Positions 8,038-20,485 of a stretch of 64,000 nt of DNA are shown in pieces. A model generated the notes under the pieces. It made no database searches, was not told the origin of the DNA, and was given only the letters and a program-made list of their open reading frames with translations. The stretch's first letter is position 1; every line of letters begins with the position of its first letter. Origin of the DNA: Streptomyces sp. NBC_01429 (GTDB taxonomy: Bacteria > Actinomycetota > Actinomycetes > Streptomycetales > Streptomycetaceae); the NCBI RefSeq assembly GCF_036231945.1, contig NZ_CP109599.1:186001-250000 (forward strand). The letters run 5' to 3'. The translations under genes were made by a program, and so were the position numbers.

Positions 8038-8075
8038 CGGGGCGCGGTTAGAAATCGATCTCTAACCGCGCCCCG
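8038..8075. terminator. Long hairpin downstream of lacI that also contains an operator-like core
   Basis: Fifteen-base perfect arms (CGGGGCGCGGTTAGA at 8038-8052 and its complement at 8061-8075) enclose the loop AATCGATC. The position, 54 bases after the lacI stop, fits a terminator. The centre TAGAAATCGATCTCTA is itself a match to the local LacI operator, so it may also bind the repressor. Confidence 0.6.
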
Positions 8076-8128
8076 CACTGTGTTCAGATGTACCGGAATG
8101 ATCGCGACGTGCTCAGCACACCGCCGCG

Positions 8129-9193
8129 TCAGCGCCCCGGCCGCCGTGTGGAGCCGCGTACGACGATGTGCGTGCCCAGCATCTGGTGCTGGGCGTCGGG
8201 GAGTTCCTCCCGGTGCAGCGCCAGCCGTACGGCGGTACGGCCCAGCTCCTCGTGCGGGATGGAGACGGTGGTCAGGGCGGGATACAGGTCGATGGCGACC
8301 GGGATGTCGTCGTACCCGACCACCGACACGTCCTCCGGGACCCGCACACCGCCCTCCCGCAGCGCCTGGAGCACGCCCGCGGCCACCATGTCGGTGGCGG
8401 CGAAGACGGCGTCGAACGCGGCTCCTGAGGCCAGCAGACGGGCCGCGGCGCGGTAGCCGAACGACCGGGTGAACTCGCCCTCGACGATCAGCTCGGGATC
8501 CGCCTCGAAGCCCAGCGTCTCGTGGGCCCGCAGGAAGCCGTCGATCCGCTGGCCGCTGGTGGAGAGCCCCGGGACCTTGCCGACGAACGCGATCCTGCGG
8601 TGCCCCAGGCTCAGCAGATGGGTCGTCATCGCGAACGCCCCGTTCTCGTTGTCGTACTCGACAACGGTGGCGGGGACACCCTCGCCCAGCGGCGGCCGGC
8701 CCACCAGCACCAGCCGCGAGCCCGCCCGGTCCAGGGCGTGCGCGAAGTGCGTCATGCGCTCCTGGTATTCCTTGTCCTCCCAGGCGCCGCCGACCACGAT
8801 CACCGCGTCGGCGCGCTGTTCGCGCATCAGCTCCACGACCGCCAGCACCCGCTGCGGATCGCCGTGTGTCGTGCAGAGCATGCACAACCGCCCCTCGGCG
8901 GACGCCTGTTCCTCGACACCGCGCGCGATGTGCGCGTAGAAGGGGCCGGTGACGTCGTCGACGACGAACGCCACGCTCTTGTTCGTCGAACCACCGAGCG
9001 CCCGGGCGTGCGCGTTGACGACGTAGTCCAGCTCGCGCATGGCGCGCAGCACCCGGGTACGGGTGGCTGCGGCCACCGGATAGGTGCCCCCCAGCACCCG
9101 CGAGACCGTCGACGCGGACACCCCGGCACGCTTGGCGACGTCCCTGACCGTCGAAGCGTCCTTACCGGACGAACCCGTCGATTTCATGTCCAC
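8129..9193 (-). CDS. LacI-family sugar regulator (second paralogue)
   Basis: This 354-residue LacI/GalR repressor has its helix-turn-helix at about residues 14-35 (TVRDVAKRAGVSASTVSRVL) followed by the ligand-binding domain. GTG 9193 (two codons before ATG 9187) is preferred because AAGGGGA lies 9 bases upstream. It follows the alpha-galactosidase gene by 37 bases and is probably the last gene of the dehydrogenase-galactosidase operon. It is then autoregulated through the operators at 12415 and 12536. It is the likeliest repressor of the nearby importer and glycosidase promoters, although the paralogue at 2776 has almost the same recognition helix. Confidence 0.92.
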   Translation of the reverse strand: MDMKSTGSSGKDASTVRDVAKRAGVSASTVSRVLGGTYPVAAATRTRVLRAMRELDYVVNAHARALGGSTNKSVAFVVDDVTGPFYAHIARGVEEQASAEGRLCMLCTTHGDPQRVLAVVELMREQRADAVIVVGGAWEDKEYQERMTHFAHALDRAGSRLVLVGRPPLGEGVPATVVEYDNENGAFAMTTHLLSLGHRRIAFVGKVPGLSTSGQRIDGFLRAHETLGFEADPELIVEGEFTRSFGYRAAARLLASGAAFDAVFAATDMVAAGVLQALREGGVRVPEDVSVVGYDDIPVAIDLYPALTTVSIPHEELGRTAVRLALHREELPDAQHQMLGTHIVVRGSTRRPGR

Positions 9194-9230
9194 GTGTGCT
9201 GTCCCCTTCACCCTGCGGTCTGCGATGCGC

Positions 9231-11381
9231 TCACGATAGTGGAGACGCGGCGCGCGGGAGCAGCAGCAGCCGGGCGGCGGGGGCGGCGGGCAGCACGACG
9301 CGCAGCCGGCCGGCCGTCCGGTCCAGCACCGCCTCGCCCGGCGCGGCCGTCGGGAACACCGGGACGACGTCGCTCGTACCCGCCGGAACGGGGATCTCGC
9401 GGACCGGGTCCGTGCCGCCCCTGCGCCAGAGCGCGAGCAGTGTCCGCCCGCCGGTGTCCAGCGCGAGCGCCAGCCAGTCGTCGCGCCAGCCCGGCAGTCC
9501 GAGCGGCCAGGACGGCACGGCGTCCGCCAGCGAGCCGCGGTAGCCGCCGTACGCGGTGATCGCCTCGGTGACCAGGTCGAGTTGGCGCGGCGCGAGCAGA
9601 TCGAGCCGGCCGCTGAGATGGACGCGTCCCAGGAGCGCCGAGACCATGGTGAAGGCGATCTCCTCATCGCTCTGCCCGGCGTACGGATAGGCCCAGACGG
9701 CGCCCTGTTCCGGGGGTACGGCGGTGGGCGCCGCGGCGGCGATCGCGGCGATCAGCGACTCGTCCTGCTGGTCGCTGAGCGACTGCACCGGCACATGCGC
9801 GAGGGTGGCGTGGTCGATGCGCATGCCTCCCGCCGCGCACCCCTCCAGCACCATACCGGGGTGCCGGTCGTGTACGCCGTCGAGCCAGCGCAGATAGGCG
9901 CGGTTGTGCTCCAGCAGGCCGTGCCCGGGGCCGTGCGGGCCGCTGTCCGTGCCGGCGCCGATGTCGATGTTGTAGTCGAGCTTCAGATAGCCGAGGCCGA
10001 ACTCGCCGACCAGCCGGTCCACGGTCTCGTCGAGATGGGCGACGGCGGCGGGGTGGCGCAGATCGAGCTGATGGCGGCCCCATTCGGTGACGCGCCGGCC
10101 GCTCCGGCGGAAGAACGCCTCGTCGGGCAGTGCCGCCGCCAACGGGCTCCGTACGCCGACGACTTCGGGCTCCAGCCACAGCCCGGGGATCATCCCCGCC
10201 GCCCGGATGGCGTCGGTGACCTCGGCGAGCCCGCCGGGGAACCGGGAGGGCGCGGGTTCCCAGGCTCCGACGGAGTCCCACCAGCCGGGCACACCGCCGG
10301 GCCCCTCCCCCGCGCGTTCGTCGTCGTACCAGCCGGCGTCGATGCAGAAGTACTCGCAGCCGGTGGCGGCGGCGGCCCGGACCAGCGGCAGCAGCTTCTC
10401 GGTGGTGGGGTCTCCCATCAGGCAGTTCATGAAGTCGTTGAAGACCACGGGGAGGGTGGTGGTGTCCGGGTGCGGGCGGCGGACCGCGCGCCGGTGCCCG
10501 GTGAGGGCCGCGATCGCGGCGTCCCGGTCGGGGGCGAGGGCGAGCGTGACGGGGACGGTGCCGAAGCTCTCGCCCGGGTCGAGCCGTACCGACCACTGGT
10601 GTTCGCGCTGGCCGGGGCCTGACAGGAACAGATAGATCTCGTCGAACCGGTCGGCGACCTCGGCGTGCCACGAACCGTTGTGCTCGATCTGCCAGGCGAG
10701 GACGCCGTCCGGGCCTTCCAGCCAGCCCATGGGCAGCTGTTCGGAGGAGGGCCACGATCCGGTGCTGGTCCGTGTGACGCGGTTCTTGGAACCGGTCTGG
10801 CCGAAGCGGGTCATGCCGGTGTCGAGCAGCCCGGCGGCGCCGAGCGGGACGCCGTTCCAGCGGAATTCGCCGCTCCACGGGTTGTCCGCCGTCCAGATCC
10901 TGACGTCCTGTTCCCAGCGTCCCGGGGCGCCGAGCAGCCCGGCGACGCCCGACAGGACGAAGGAGGACACGCTCTCCACCTCGGCCGTGCGCTCGCCCGC
11001 CGTCAGTTCGGTCCAGGTGTGGACGACCGGCAGCCCCCCGGTGCGCCGGAAGTGGGTGGCGGCGCGCAGGCCGGTCTCCGGGTCGTGGGTCCTGACGGTG
11101 AGCCGGTCGGGGTGGGCGTCATGGCCCGCGTACCGCAGTCGCCGGGAGACCGCGCCGTCGACATGGCGCTTGCCGGAGGTGCCGCTGCGGCCCTGGCCGG
11201 CCAGCTCGACCTCGACCAGCGGCAGGGCCGCGCGGCCGGGGGCGCCGTTGACGGCGAGTCGCGCGACGCCGTCAGCGCCGCAGGTGAGGTGCAGGGTGAG
11301 GGCCTCGGGCCCCCAGCGCACGATCTCGGTCGCTGTACCGGTCCCGGCGTCGGCCCCGGCCGGGGGCGTGGGCACGGTCAT
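9231..11381 (-). CDS. Alpha-galactosidase, GH36
   Basis: This 716-residue glycoside hydrolase of clan GH-D removes terminal alpha-1,6-galactose from oligosaccharides or galactomannan fragments. The N-terminal beta-sandwich is followed by the TIM barrel. It contains FCIDAGWYDD (about residue 347), the nucleophile Asp in KLDYN (about 468) and the acid/base Asp in SDQQDE (about 537). No signal peptide is seen, so it acts on imported sugars. ATG 11381 overlaps the stop of the dehydrogenase gene (ATGA), showing coupling. The 716-residue length is usual for bacterial GH36. Confidence 0.93.
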   Translation of the reverse strand: MTVPTPPAGADAGTGTATEIVRWGPEALTLHLTCGADGVARLAVNGAPGRAALPLVEVELAGQGRSGTSGKRHVDGAVSRRLRYAGHDAHPDRLTVRTHDPETGLRAATHFRRTGGLPVVHTWTELTAGERTAEVESVSSFVLSGVAGLLGAPGRWEQDVRIWTADNPWSGEFRWNGVPLGAAGLLDTGMTRFGQTGSKNRVTRTSTGSWPSSEQLPMGWLEGPDGVLAWQIEHNGSWHAEVADRFDEIYLFLSGPGQREHQWSVRLDPGESFGTVPVTLALAPDRDAAIAALTGHRRAVRRPHPDTTTLPVVFNDFMNCLMGDPTTEKLLPLVRAAAATGCEYFCIDAGWYDDERAGEGPGGVPGWWDSVGAWEPAPSRFPGGLAEVTDAIRAAGMIPGLWLEPEVVGVRSPLAAALPDEAFFRRSGRRVTEWGRHQLDLRHPAAVAHLDETVDRLVGEFGLGYLKLDYNIDIGAGTDSGPHGPGHGLLEHNRAYLRWLDGVHDRHPGMVLEGCAAGGMRIDHATLAHVPVQSLSDQQDESLIAAIAAAAPTAVPPEQGAVWAYPYAGQSDEEIAFTMVSALLGRVHLSGRLDLLAPRQLDLVTEAITAYGGYRGSLADAVPSWPLGLPGWRDDWLALALDTGGRTLLALWRRGGTDPVREIPVPAGTSDVVPVFPTAAPGEAVLDRTAGRLRVVLPAAPAARLLLLPRAASPLS

Positions 11382-12385
11382 GCGGCGCGCTCCAGTTCGG
11401 CTCGCTCGATGCGGTGGGACAGCGGCAGGCCGTGCAGCAGCCGTTCCAGTTCCTCCACGGCGCACAGGCCGAGGCGGTGCAGTTCATTGCCCTGCGAGCC
11501 CGCTATGTGCGGGGTGAGGAAGGCGTTGGGCAGGTCGAAGAGCGGTGAGTCGGGGTTCAGCGGCTCGGGATCGGTCACATCGAGTACGGCGCTGATCCGC
11601 CCGGTACGCAGCTCCTCGACGAGCGCCGGGGTGTCGACCAGGCTGCCCCGGGCGGTGTTGATGAGCACCGCGTCCTCGGGCATCAGGGCGAGTTCGCTGC
11701 GGCCGATGAGCTTGTCCGTCTCCGCGGTGGCCGGGGCGTGGACGGTGACGATGTCGCTGGTGCGCATCAGCTCCTCCAGCCCCACCAGGGTGACCCCCAG
11801 CTCGGCGGCGCCCGCCGCGTCGACGTACGGGTCGGCCAGGGTCACCCGGAAGTCGAAGGGGCGCAGCAGCTCGATGACCCGGCGGCCGATCCTGGAGGCG
11901 CCGACCACCCCGATCCGGCGGCCGAAGTTGCCGATGTCCGGGATGACCTCGGCGAGGGTGAAGGCGCGGTCGGCGCGGTAGCGGTCGCGGGCGGCGAAGA
12001 GGTCCTTGCCCGCGAGCAGGATCATGCCGAGCGTGTACTCGGCGACGGGCAGCGCGTTGGCGTCGGCCGCCGAGGAGACGATCAGGCCCCGGTCCCAGCA
12101 GCCGGGGGTGATCAGGCCCTTGACCGATCCCGCGGTGTGCAGCACCGCCCGCAGCTTGGGTGCCGCCTCCAGTACGGCGGCGTCGATGGGCGGACAGCCC
12201 CAGCCGGTGATGAGGATCTCGGTCTCGCCGAGGACCCGGCGGACCCGGGGATCCCGGAAGTCCTCGGCCACCAGTGTGGGATCGATGTCGACCGAGGCTC
12301 GGAGCCTGGCCAGGACACCGGACGGTAGGAGCTTCGGCGGATTCTCCGCACTCATGGCGAACAACGCCAGGGGACGCTCGGGCAA
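11378..12385 (-). CDS. D-isomer-specific 2-hydroxyacid dehydrogenase
   Basis: This 335-residue NAD(P)-dependent oxidoreductase has an N-terminal substrate domain split around a Rossmann domain (VVGASRIGRRV, about residues 140-150). Catalytic Arg is in INTARGSLVD, and the acid/base His is in LTPHIAG near residue 295. The start is uncertain. TTG 12385 keeps the first beta strand (LALFAM) complete, whereas ATG 12355 would lose it. No good ribosome site precedes either. It is first in the operon with the alpha-galactosidase and lacI, under an operator-controlled promoter. The substrate is unknown, perhaps an oxidised sugar acid. Confidence 0.88.
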   Translation of the reverse strand: MPERPLALFAMSAENPPKLLPSGVLARLRASVDIDPTLVAEDFRDPRVRRVLGETEILITGWGCPPIDAAVLEAAPKLRAVLHTAGSVKGLITPGCWDRGLIVSSAADANALPVAEYTLGMILLAGKDLFAARDRYRADRAFTLAEVIPDIGNFGRRIGVVGASRIGRRVIELLRPFDFRVTLADPYVDAAGAAELGVTLVGLEELMRTSDIVTVHAPATAETDKLIGRSELALMPEDAVLINTARGSLVDTPALVEELRTGRISAVLDVTDPEPLNPDSPLFDLPNAFLTPHIAGSQGNELHRLGLCAVEELERLLHGLPLSHRIERAELERAA

Positions 12386-12414
12386 GGGAAGTGGCCTCCG
12401 GCTCGGATATACGA

Positions 12415-12458
12415 TAGCAACCGATCTCTACGCTAAGCACCTGGGCAGAGAGGGTCAA
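12415..12458 (-). promoter_or_regulatory. Promoter and LacI-type operator of the dehydrogenase operon
   Basis: The minus strand shows -35 TTGACC (12458-12453), a 17-base spacer and -10 TAGCGT (12435-12430). The operator TAGCAACCGATCTCTA (12415-12430) covers the transcript start. The layout is the same as at the importer promoter (7893-7940). Confidence 0.7.
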
Positions 12459-12535
12459 TGGTGCCGCACAGCAGAAACGCCGTGCGGGAAGGGCCTCATG
12501 TGCCCGACGGGACACCATGGGGTCCTTGGATCCCA

Positions 12536-12551
12536 CAGAGATCGGTTTCCA
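12536..12551. promoter_or_regulatory. Second LacI-type operator upstream of the dehydrogenase operon
   Basis: CAGAGATCGGTTTCCA matches the local palindromic consensus (TAGAAACCGGTTTCTA) in most positions. It lies 121 bp, centre to centre, from the operator at 12415, a distance that would allow looping. Confidence 0.5.
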
Positions 12552-12630
12552 TCGATGGTCGGTCGATACGGGAATGGATGGCTTCAGGGAGCGGTACGGC
12601 GAGTGGTGGGTCCGGGGCGCGCGGCGGCGC

Positions 12631-17462
<4,832 letters not shown>

Positions 17463-17480
17463 CCGGCGTCCCCGCGTACG

Positions 17481-17519
17481 CGTGCGGCCTCCCCGGAGCG
17501 TTTCCGGGGAGGCCGCACG
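17481..17519. terminator. Bidirectional terminator after beta-galactosidase
   Basis: Seventeen-base perfect arms (CGTGCGGCCTCCCCGGA at 17481-17497 and its complement at 17503-17519) with a five-base loop lie between convergent stop codons. Confidence 0.75.
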
Positions 17520-17537
17520 TCGCGGGCGGGAGCCGCG

Positions 17538-18395
17538 TCAGCGCTTGATCTCCTTGATCCGCAGCATGCGCGTGATGACCTTGTCCAGCTCGTCGTCCTC
17601 GAAGACCTTCTTCCAGTCGTCCTTGACGATCGACTCACGGCCGTAGTCCATGGCGATCAGGCAGGCGTCCGAGAACGGGTTGTCGCCCTTGAGGGTGTTG
17701 GCGAGCGCGACCTGCGTGTGGCCGAGGAGCATCGCGCGGGCGGCGGCCTCCGGAACACCGACGGTGTGGACCGTCTCGTGCAGGGCCTCGGTGAGCAGCG
17801 CGCCGACCATGCAGGCGATCGTCTCGACGAGCGTGGGCTCCAGGACGGCGAGCTGCTTGACGGTCACCCAGTGCACGTCCACGACGGGCGCGTACATGGT
17901 GCGGATGACGGCCTCGGCCAGCTCCTGGACGGCCGGGTCCGGGCCCTCGAAGGAGGCGACGACCTCCTGGGGCGCGGCGATGCCGCCGAAGGTGTCCGCG
18001 TACTCCTCCTTGGTGGTGCGCTCCAGGAAGACCGAGGGGTGGCAGGGGTGCGCCACCGCGTTGTGCACGTCGTCGCGGCGGGTCAGCAGACCGGCGTAGG
18101 CGGCGGCGGGGTCGAGGGTGAGCAGCACCGCGCCGGGCTTGAGCAGCGGGACGAGCGCCTCGGAGACCTTGCCGAGGACGATGTCGGGCACGGCGAGGAT
18201 GAGCACGTCGGCCTGGCCGGCGGCCTCCGCCGAGTCGGTCAGCTCGCGGCCGAGTCCGCGGATCAGCTCCTGGCCCTGGGGCGAGTTCTCGGAGAACAGC
18301 ACCCGGAAGTCGCTCTTGACGAGGTTGTTGGAGACGCGCTGGCCCATCTTGCCAGCGGCGCCGATGACGGCGACGGTCTTGTTCTCGGTGGCCAT
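17538..18395 (-). CDS. PGDH_C-type NAD-dependent dehydrogenase, candidate D-apionate oxidoisomerase (ApnO-like)
   Basis: This 285-residue oxidoreductase has an N-terminal Rossmann fold (VAVIGAAGKMGQRV, residues 8-21) and a helical C-terminal domain of the phosphogluconate-dehydrogenase-like PGDH_C type. As I recall, this family includes D-apionate oxidoisomerase, which makes 3-oxo-isoapionate. The five upstream genes supply the remaining steps to D-erythrose 4-phosphate, which supports that role. ATG 18395 shares one base with the preceding stop (TAATG) and follows GAGGAG. It is the last gene of the operon. It could instead act on another branched or tetronic acid. Confidence 0.75.
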   Translation of the reverse strand: MATENKTVAVIGAAGKMGQRVSNNLVKSDFRVLFSENSPQGQELIRGLGRELTDSAEAAGQADVLILAVPDIVLGKVSEALVPLLKPGAVLLTLDPAAAYAGLLTRRDDVHNAVAHPCHPSVFLERTTKEEYADTFGGIAAPQEVVASFEGPDPAVQELAEAVIRTMYAPVVDVHWVTVKQLAVLEPTLVETIACMVGALLTEALHETVHTVGVPEAAARAMLLGHTQVALANTLKGDNPFSDACLIAMDYGRESIVKDDWKKVFEDDELDKVITRMLRIKEIKR

Positions 18396-19195
18396 TACTT
18401 GCTCCTCTGAAGTGTGCTGATGCAGTGCCGGGTCCACTGGTCCTCGATCCCGGCAGTGGTGTCGAATCCGTCGTCCTGCCAGGGAAGCCAGTGCTCGACG
18501 ATCTGGTTGATGCCGCGCTGCTCCGGCCGTACGGTCTCCACCAGGTGGGCGTAGTCGAGGAGGCCCTCGCCGAGCGGGCAGCCGGCGTAGGTGAAGCCGA
18601 CCCAGCCGTCCCTGCGGGTGAAGGCGAAGTCCTTGACGTGGATGTTGACGACGTACGGCGCGGTGGCGGCGACGACGTCCTTGGGGCGTTCCAGCCGGGC
18701 GACGCAGTTGCCGGGGTCGAGCACGACGCCCAGGTGGGGGCTGTCGACGGCGCGGACGGCGGTGAGCAGGTCGTCGGTGGCGACCTGCTCGTAGGTCTCC
18801 AGGCCGAGCGTGACTCCCCGGGCGGCGTATTCGGGGACGCTCGCGCGCAGCAGCTCCGTCGCCTCGGCGGCGTCGGGGCGGTGGTCGGCGGTGTTGAACA
18901 TCGAGCGGACGAGGGTGACGCCGAGCTTGTCCGCGAGGTCGAGATAGGTGGCGAGGTGGTCCTGACGGATGCCGCGGGTGCCGAGTTCCAGGGCGATGTC
19001 CAGGTCCTCGGCGGTGCGGCGGATGTCCGCGAGGCGGGCGTCGCCGAAGGTCTCGATCAGCGGGTAGTCGCAGATCTGGAAGACGTCACCGCCCAGCTCC
19101 CGGGTGTTGTGGAGCATCTGCTCGACGGTGAGGGGCCGGGGCGCGCGGGAGGAGACGCGCCAGAAGTACGCGTAGGTGCTCAGTCCGTACGCCAT
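18395..19195 (-). CDS. Xylose-isomerase-like TIM barrel, candidate 3-oxo-isoapionate decarboxylase (OiaC-like)
   Basis: This 266-residue protein belongs to the sugar phosphate isomerase/epimerase (AP endonuclease 2-like) superfamily. Metal-binding residues typical of the fold are visible: Glu in LGLETYEQ, Asp in VLDPGNC, His in NIHVKDF and Glu near the C-terminus in VEHWLPW. Members include hydroxypyruvate isomerases, EryC-type enzymes and, from the D-apiose literature, a decarboxylase forming L-erythrulose. Operon context favours the last. ATG 19195 follows GGAGGACGCC and overlaps the upstream stop (TGATG). Confidence 0.72.
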   Translation of the reverse strand: MAYGLSTYAYFWRVSSRAPRPLTVEQMLHNTRELGGDVFQICDYPLIETFGDARLADIRRTAEDLDIALELGTRGIRQDHLATYLDLADKLGVTLVRSMFNTADHRPDAAEATELLRASVPEYAARGVTLGLETYEQVATDDLLTAVRAVDSPHLGVVLDPGNCVARLERPKDVVAATAPYVVNIHVKDFAFTRRDGWVGFTYAGCPLGEGLLDYAHLVETVRPEQRGINQIVEHWLPWQDDGFDTTAGIEDQWTRHCISTLQRSK

Positions 19196-19983
19196 CAGGC
19201 GTCCTCCTTCTCGGCGGCCCGGTCGCTCATCTCGTCGAGGATGCGCTCGACGGCGTGCGGGTCGTGGGCGAAACGCCCGAGGAACAGTCCGTCGACTCCG
19301 GGGCCGAGGCGGCCGAGGAGTCCGGGTCCCGCGCTGCCGCCGTAGATCACGCGGCTTCCGGCGTACCGCGGGCGCTCGGCGAGCCAGGCGCCGAGGGCCG
19401 CGCAGACGGTGCCGATGTGCTCCGGGGAGGCGGGTTCCGGTGCGCCGATGGCCCACTGGGGTTCGTAGGCGACGACGATCTCGCCGTCCGCTCCGCCGTC
19501 GTGCGCGGCGGTGGCCAGGACGCGGTCCAGCTCGGCGACGGTGCGTGCCGCGGCCTCGGCCGGGCCGACCCGGTCGAGTTCGCCGACGCAGAGCACGGGG
19601 GCGAGCCCGTTGCGCAGCGCGGCGGCGGTCTTGGCGGCGACCACCGTGTCCCCCTCGCCGAAGAGGCGGCGCCGCTCGGCGTGGCCGACCTCGGCGTAGG
19701 AGCAGCCGATCTCCTTGAGGTACGGGCCGGAGACCTCGCCGGTGAAGGGTCCCCGGTCGTCCGTGGCGAGGTCCTGTGCGCCGAACCGTACGCCCGTACC
19801 GGCGAGGACGGAGCCGAGCGGGACGATCGCGGGGAACGCGGGCAGCACGAACACCTCGGTGAGGCCACCGGTGACGGCCGGGTGCCCGGCGGCGATCTCA
19901 CCGATGCGGCGCGCCCAGTTGAGGGTCTCGTGATGTCCGAAGTACATCTTCAGGCTCACCCCGAGCAGGGTGGGAGCAGACAT
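19195..19983 (-). CDS. Triosephosphate-isomerase-family enzyme, candidate L-erythrulose-1-phosphate isomerase
   Basis: This 262-residue TIM homologue retains the catalytic Lys12 (SLKMYF), His near 101 (VGHAERR) and Glu near 174 (AYEPQWAIG), plus the phosphate-binding YGGSAG. The usual NWKMN at the first strand is changed to SLKMY, as expected for a tetrulose-phosphate rather than triose-phosphate isomerase. In characterised tetritol pathways (EryH/LerI) such paralogues convert L-erythrulose 1-phosphate to D-erythrulose 4-phosphate. It is coupled to both neighbours by one-base overlaps. A glycolytic tpiA role is unlikely in this operon. Confidence 0.8.
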   Translation of the reverse strand: MSAPTLLGVSLKMYFGHHETLNWARRIGEIAAGHPAVTGGLTEVFVLPAFPAIVPLGSVLAGTGVRFGAQDLATDDRGPFTGEVSGPYLKEIGCSYAEVGHAERRRLFGEGDTVVAAKTAAALRNGLAPVLCVGELDRVGPAEAAARTVAELDRVLATAAHDGGADGEIVVAYEPQWAIGAPEPASPEHIGTVCAALGAWLAERPRYAGSRVIYGGSAGPGLLGRLGPGVDGLFLGRFAHDPHAVERILDEMSDRAAEKEDA

Positions 19984-20459
19984 CAGGCGGCGGCTTCCTC
20001 GTCGGTCTCGTAGTCGTTCATCAGCTGGACCTTGGCGGCGGAGGCGGAGGACTCGTCGAAGCGGTAGGTCAGCCACTCGGCGGCCAGCCTGCGGGCCAGC
20101 TCCACGCCGACGACGCGCTGTCCGAAGGTGAGGACCTGGGCGTTGTTGGAGAGGACCGCCCGCTCGACGGAGAAGGAGTCGTGGGCGGTGACGGCCCTGA
20201 TCCCCTTGACCTTGTTGGCGGCGATCGCCACGCCGAGGCCGGTTCCGCAGACGAGCAGGGCGCGGTCGGCCTCGCCGCGCGCGACCATCTCGGCGGCGGC
20301 GATGGCGATGGTCGGGTAGGCGGTGTGGCCGTCGGCGTCCACGCCGACATCCGTGACGGAGGCGACCAGTTCGTTCGCGCCCAGGTCCTTCTTGAGTATT
20401 TCCTTGTAGTCGTAGCCGGCGTCGTCCGAGCCGACGACGATCCGCAGCTTGTCGCTCAT
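19983..20459 (-). CDS. RpiB-family isomerase, candidate D-erythrulose-4-phosphate isomerase
   Basis: This 158-residue member of the RpiB/LacAB family has the catalytic Cys71 in LVCGTGLG and the GTGxG anion-binding loop. The family's usual DHAG near the N-terminus reads DDAG (residues 12-15), a His-to-Asp change suggesting a non-ribose substrate. EryI/DerI proteins of this family turn D-erythrulose 4-phosphate into D-erythrose 4-phosphate, the end of the proposed route. It is separated by 26 bases from the kinase gene and overlaps the next gene by one base. Confidence 0.82.
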   Translation of the reverse strand: MSDKLRIVVGSDDAGYDYKEILKKDLGANELVASVTDVGVDADGHTAYPTIAIAAAEMVARGEADRALLVCGTGLGVAIAANKVKGIRAVTAHDSFSVERAVLSNNAQVLTFGQRVVGVELARRLAAEWLTYRFDESSASAAKVQLMNDYETDEEAAA

Positions 20460-20485
20460 GGGGGGTGCTCCTCGGTGGGTGGGTG

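Noticed and set aside
17538..20459. Threonate/erythronate (LtnD-OtnK-OtnC-OtnI) pathway.
   Set aside because: That route needs a DUF1537-type kinase and a class II aldolase-type decarboxylase, neither of which is present. The DhaK-type kinase with TIM- and RpiB-type isomerases fits tetrulose phosphates instead.
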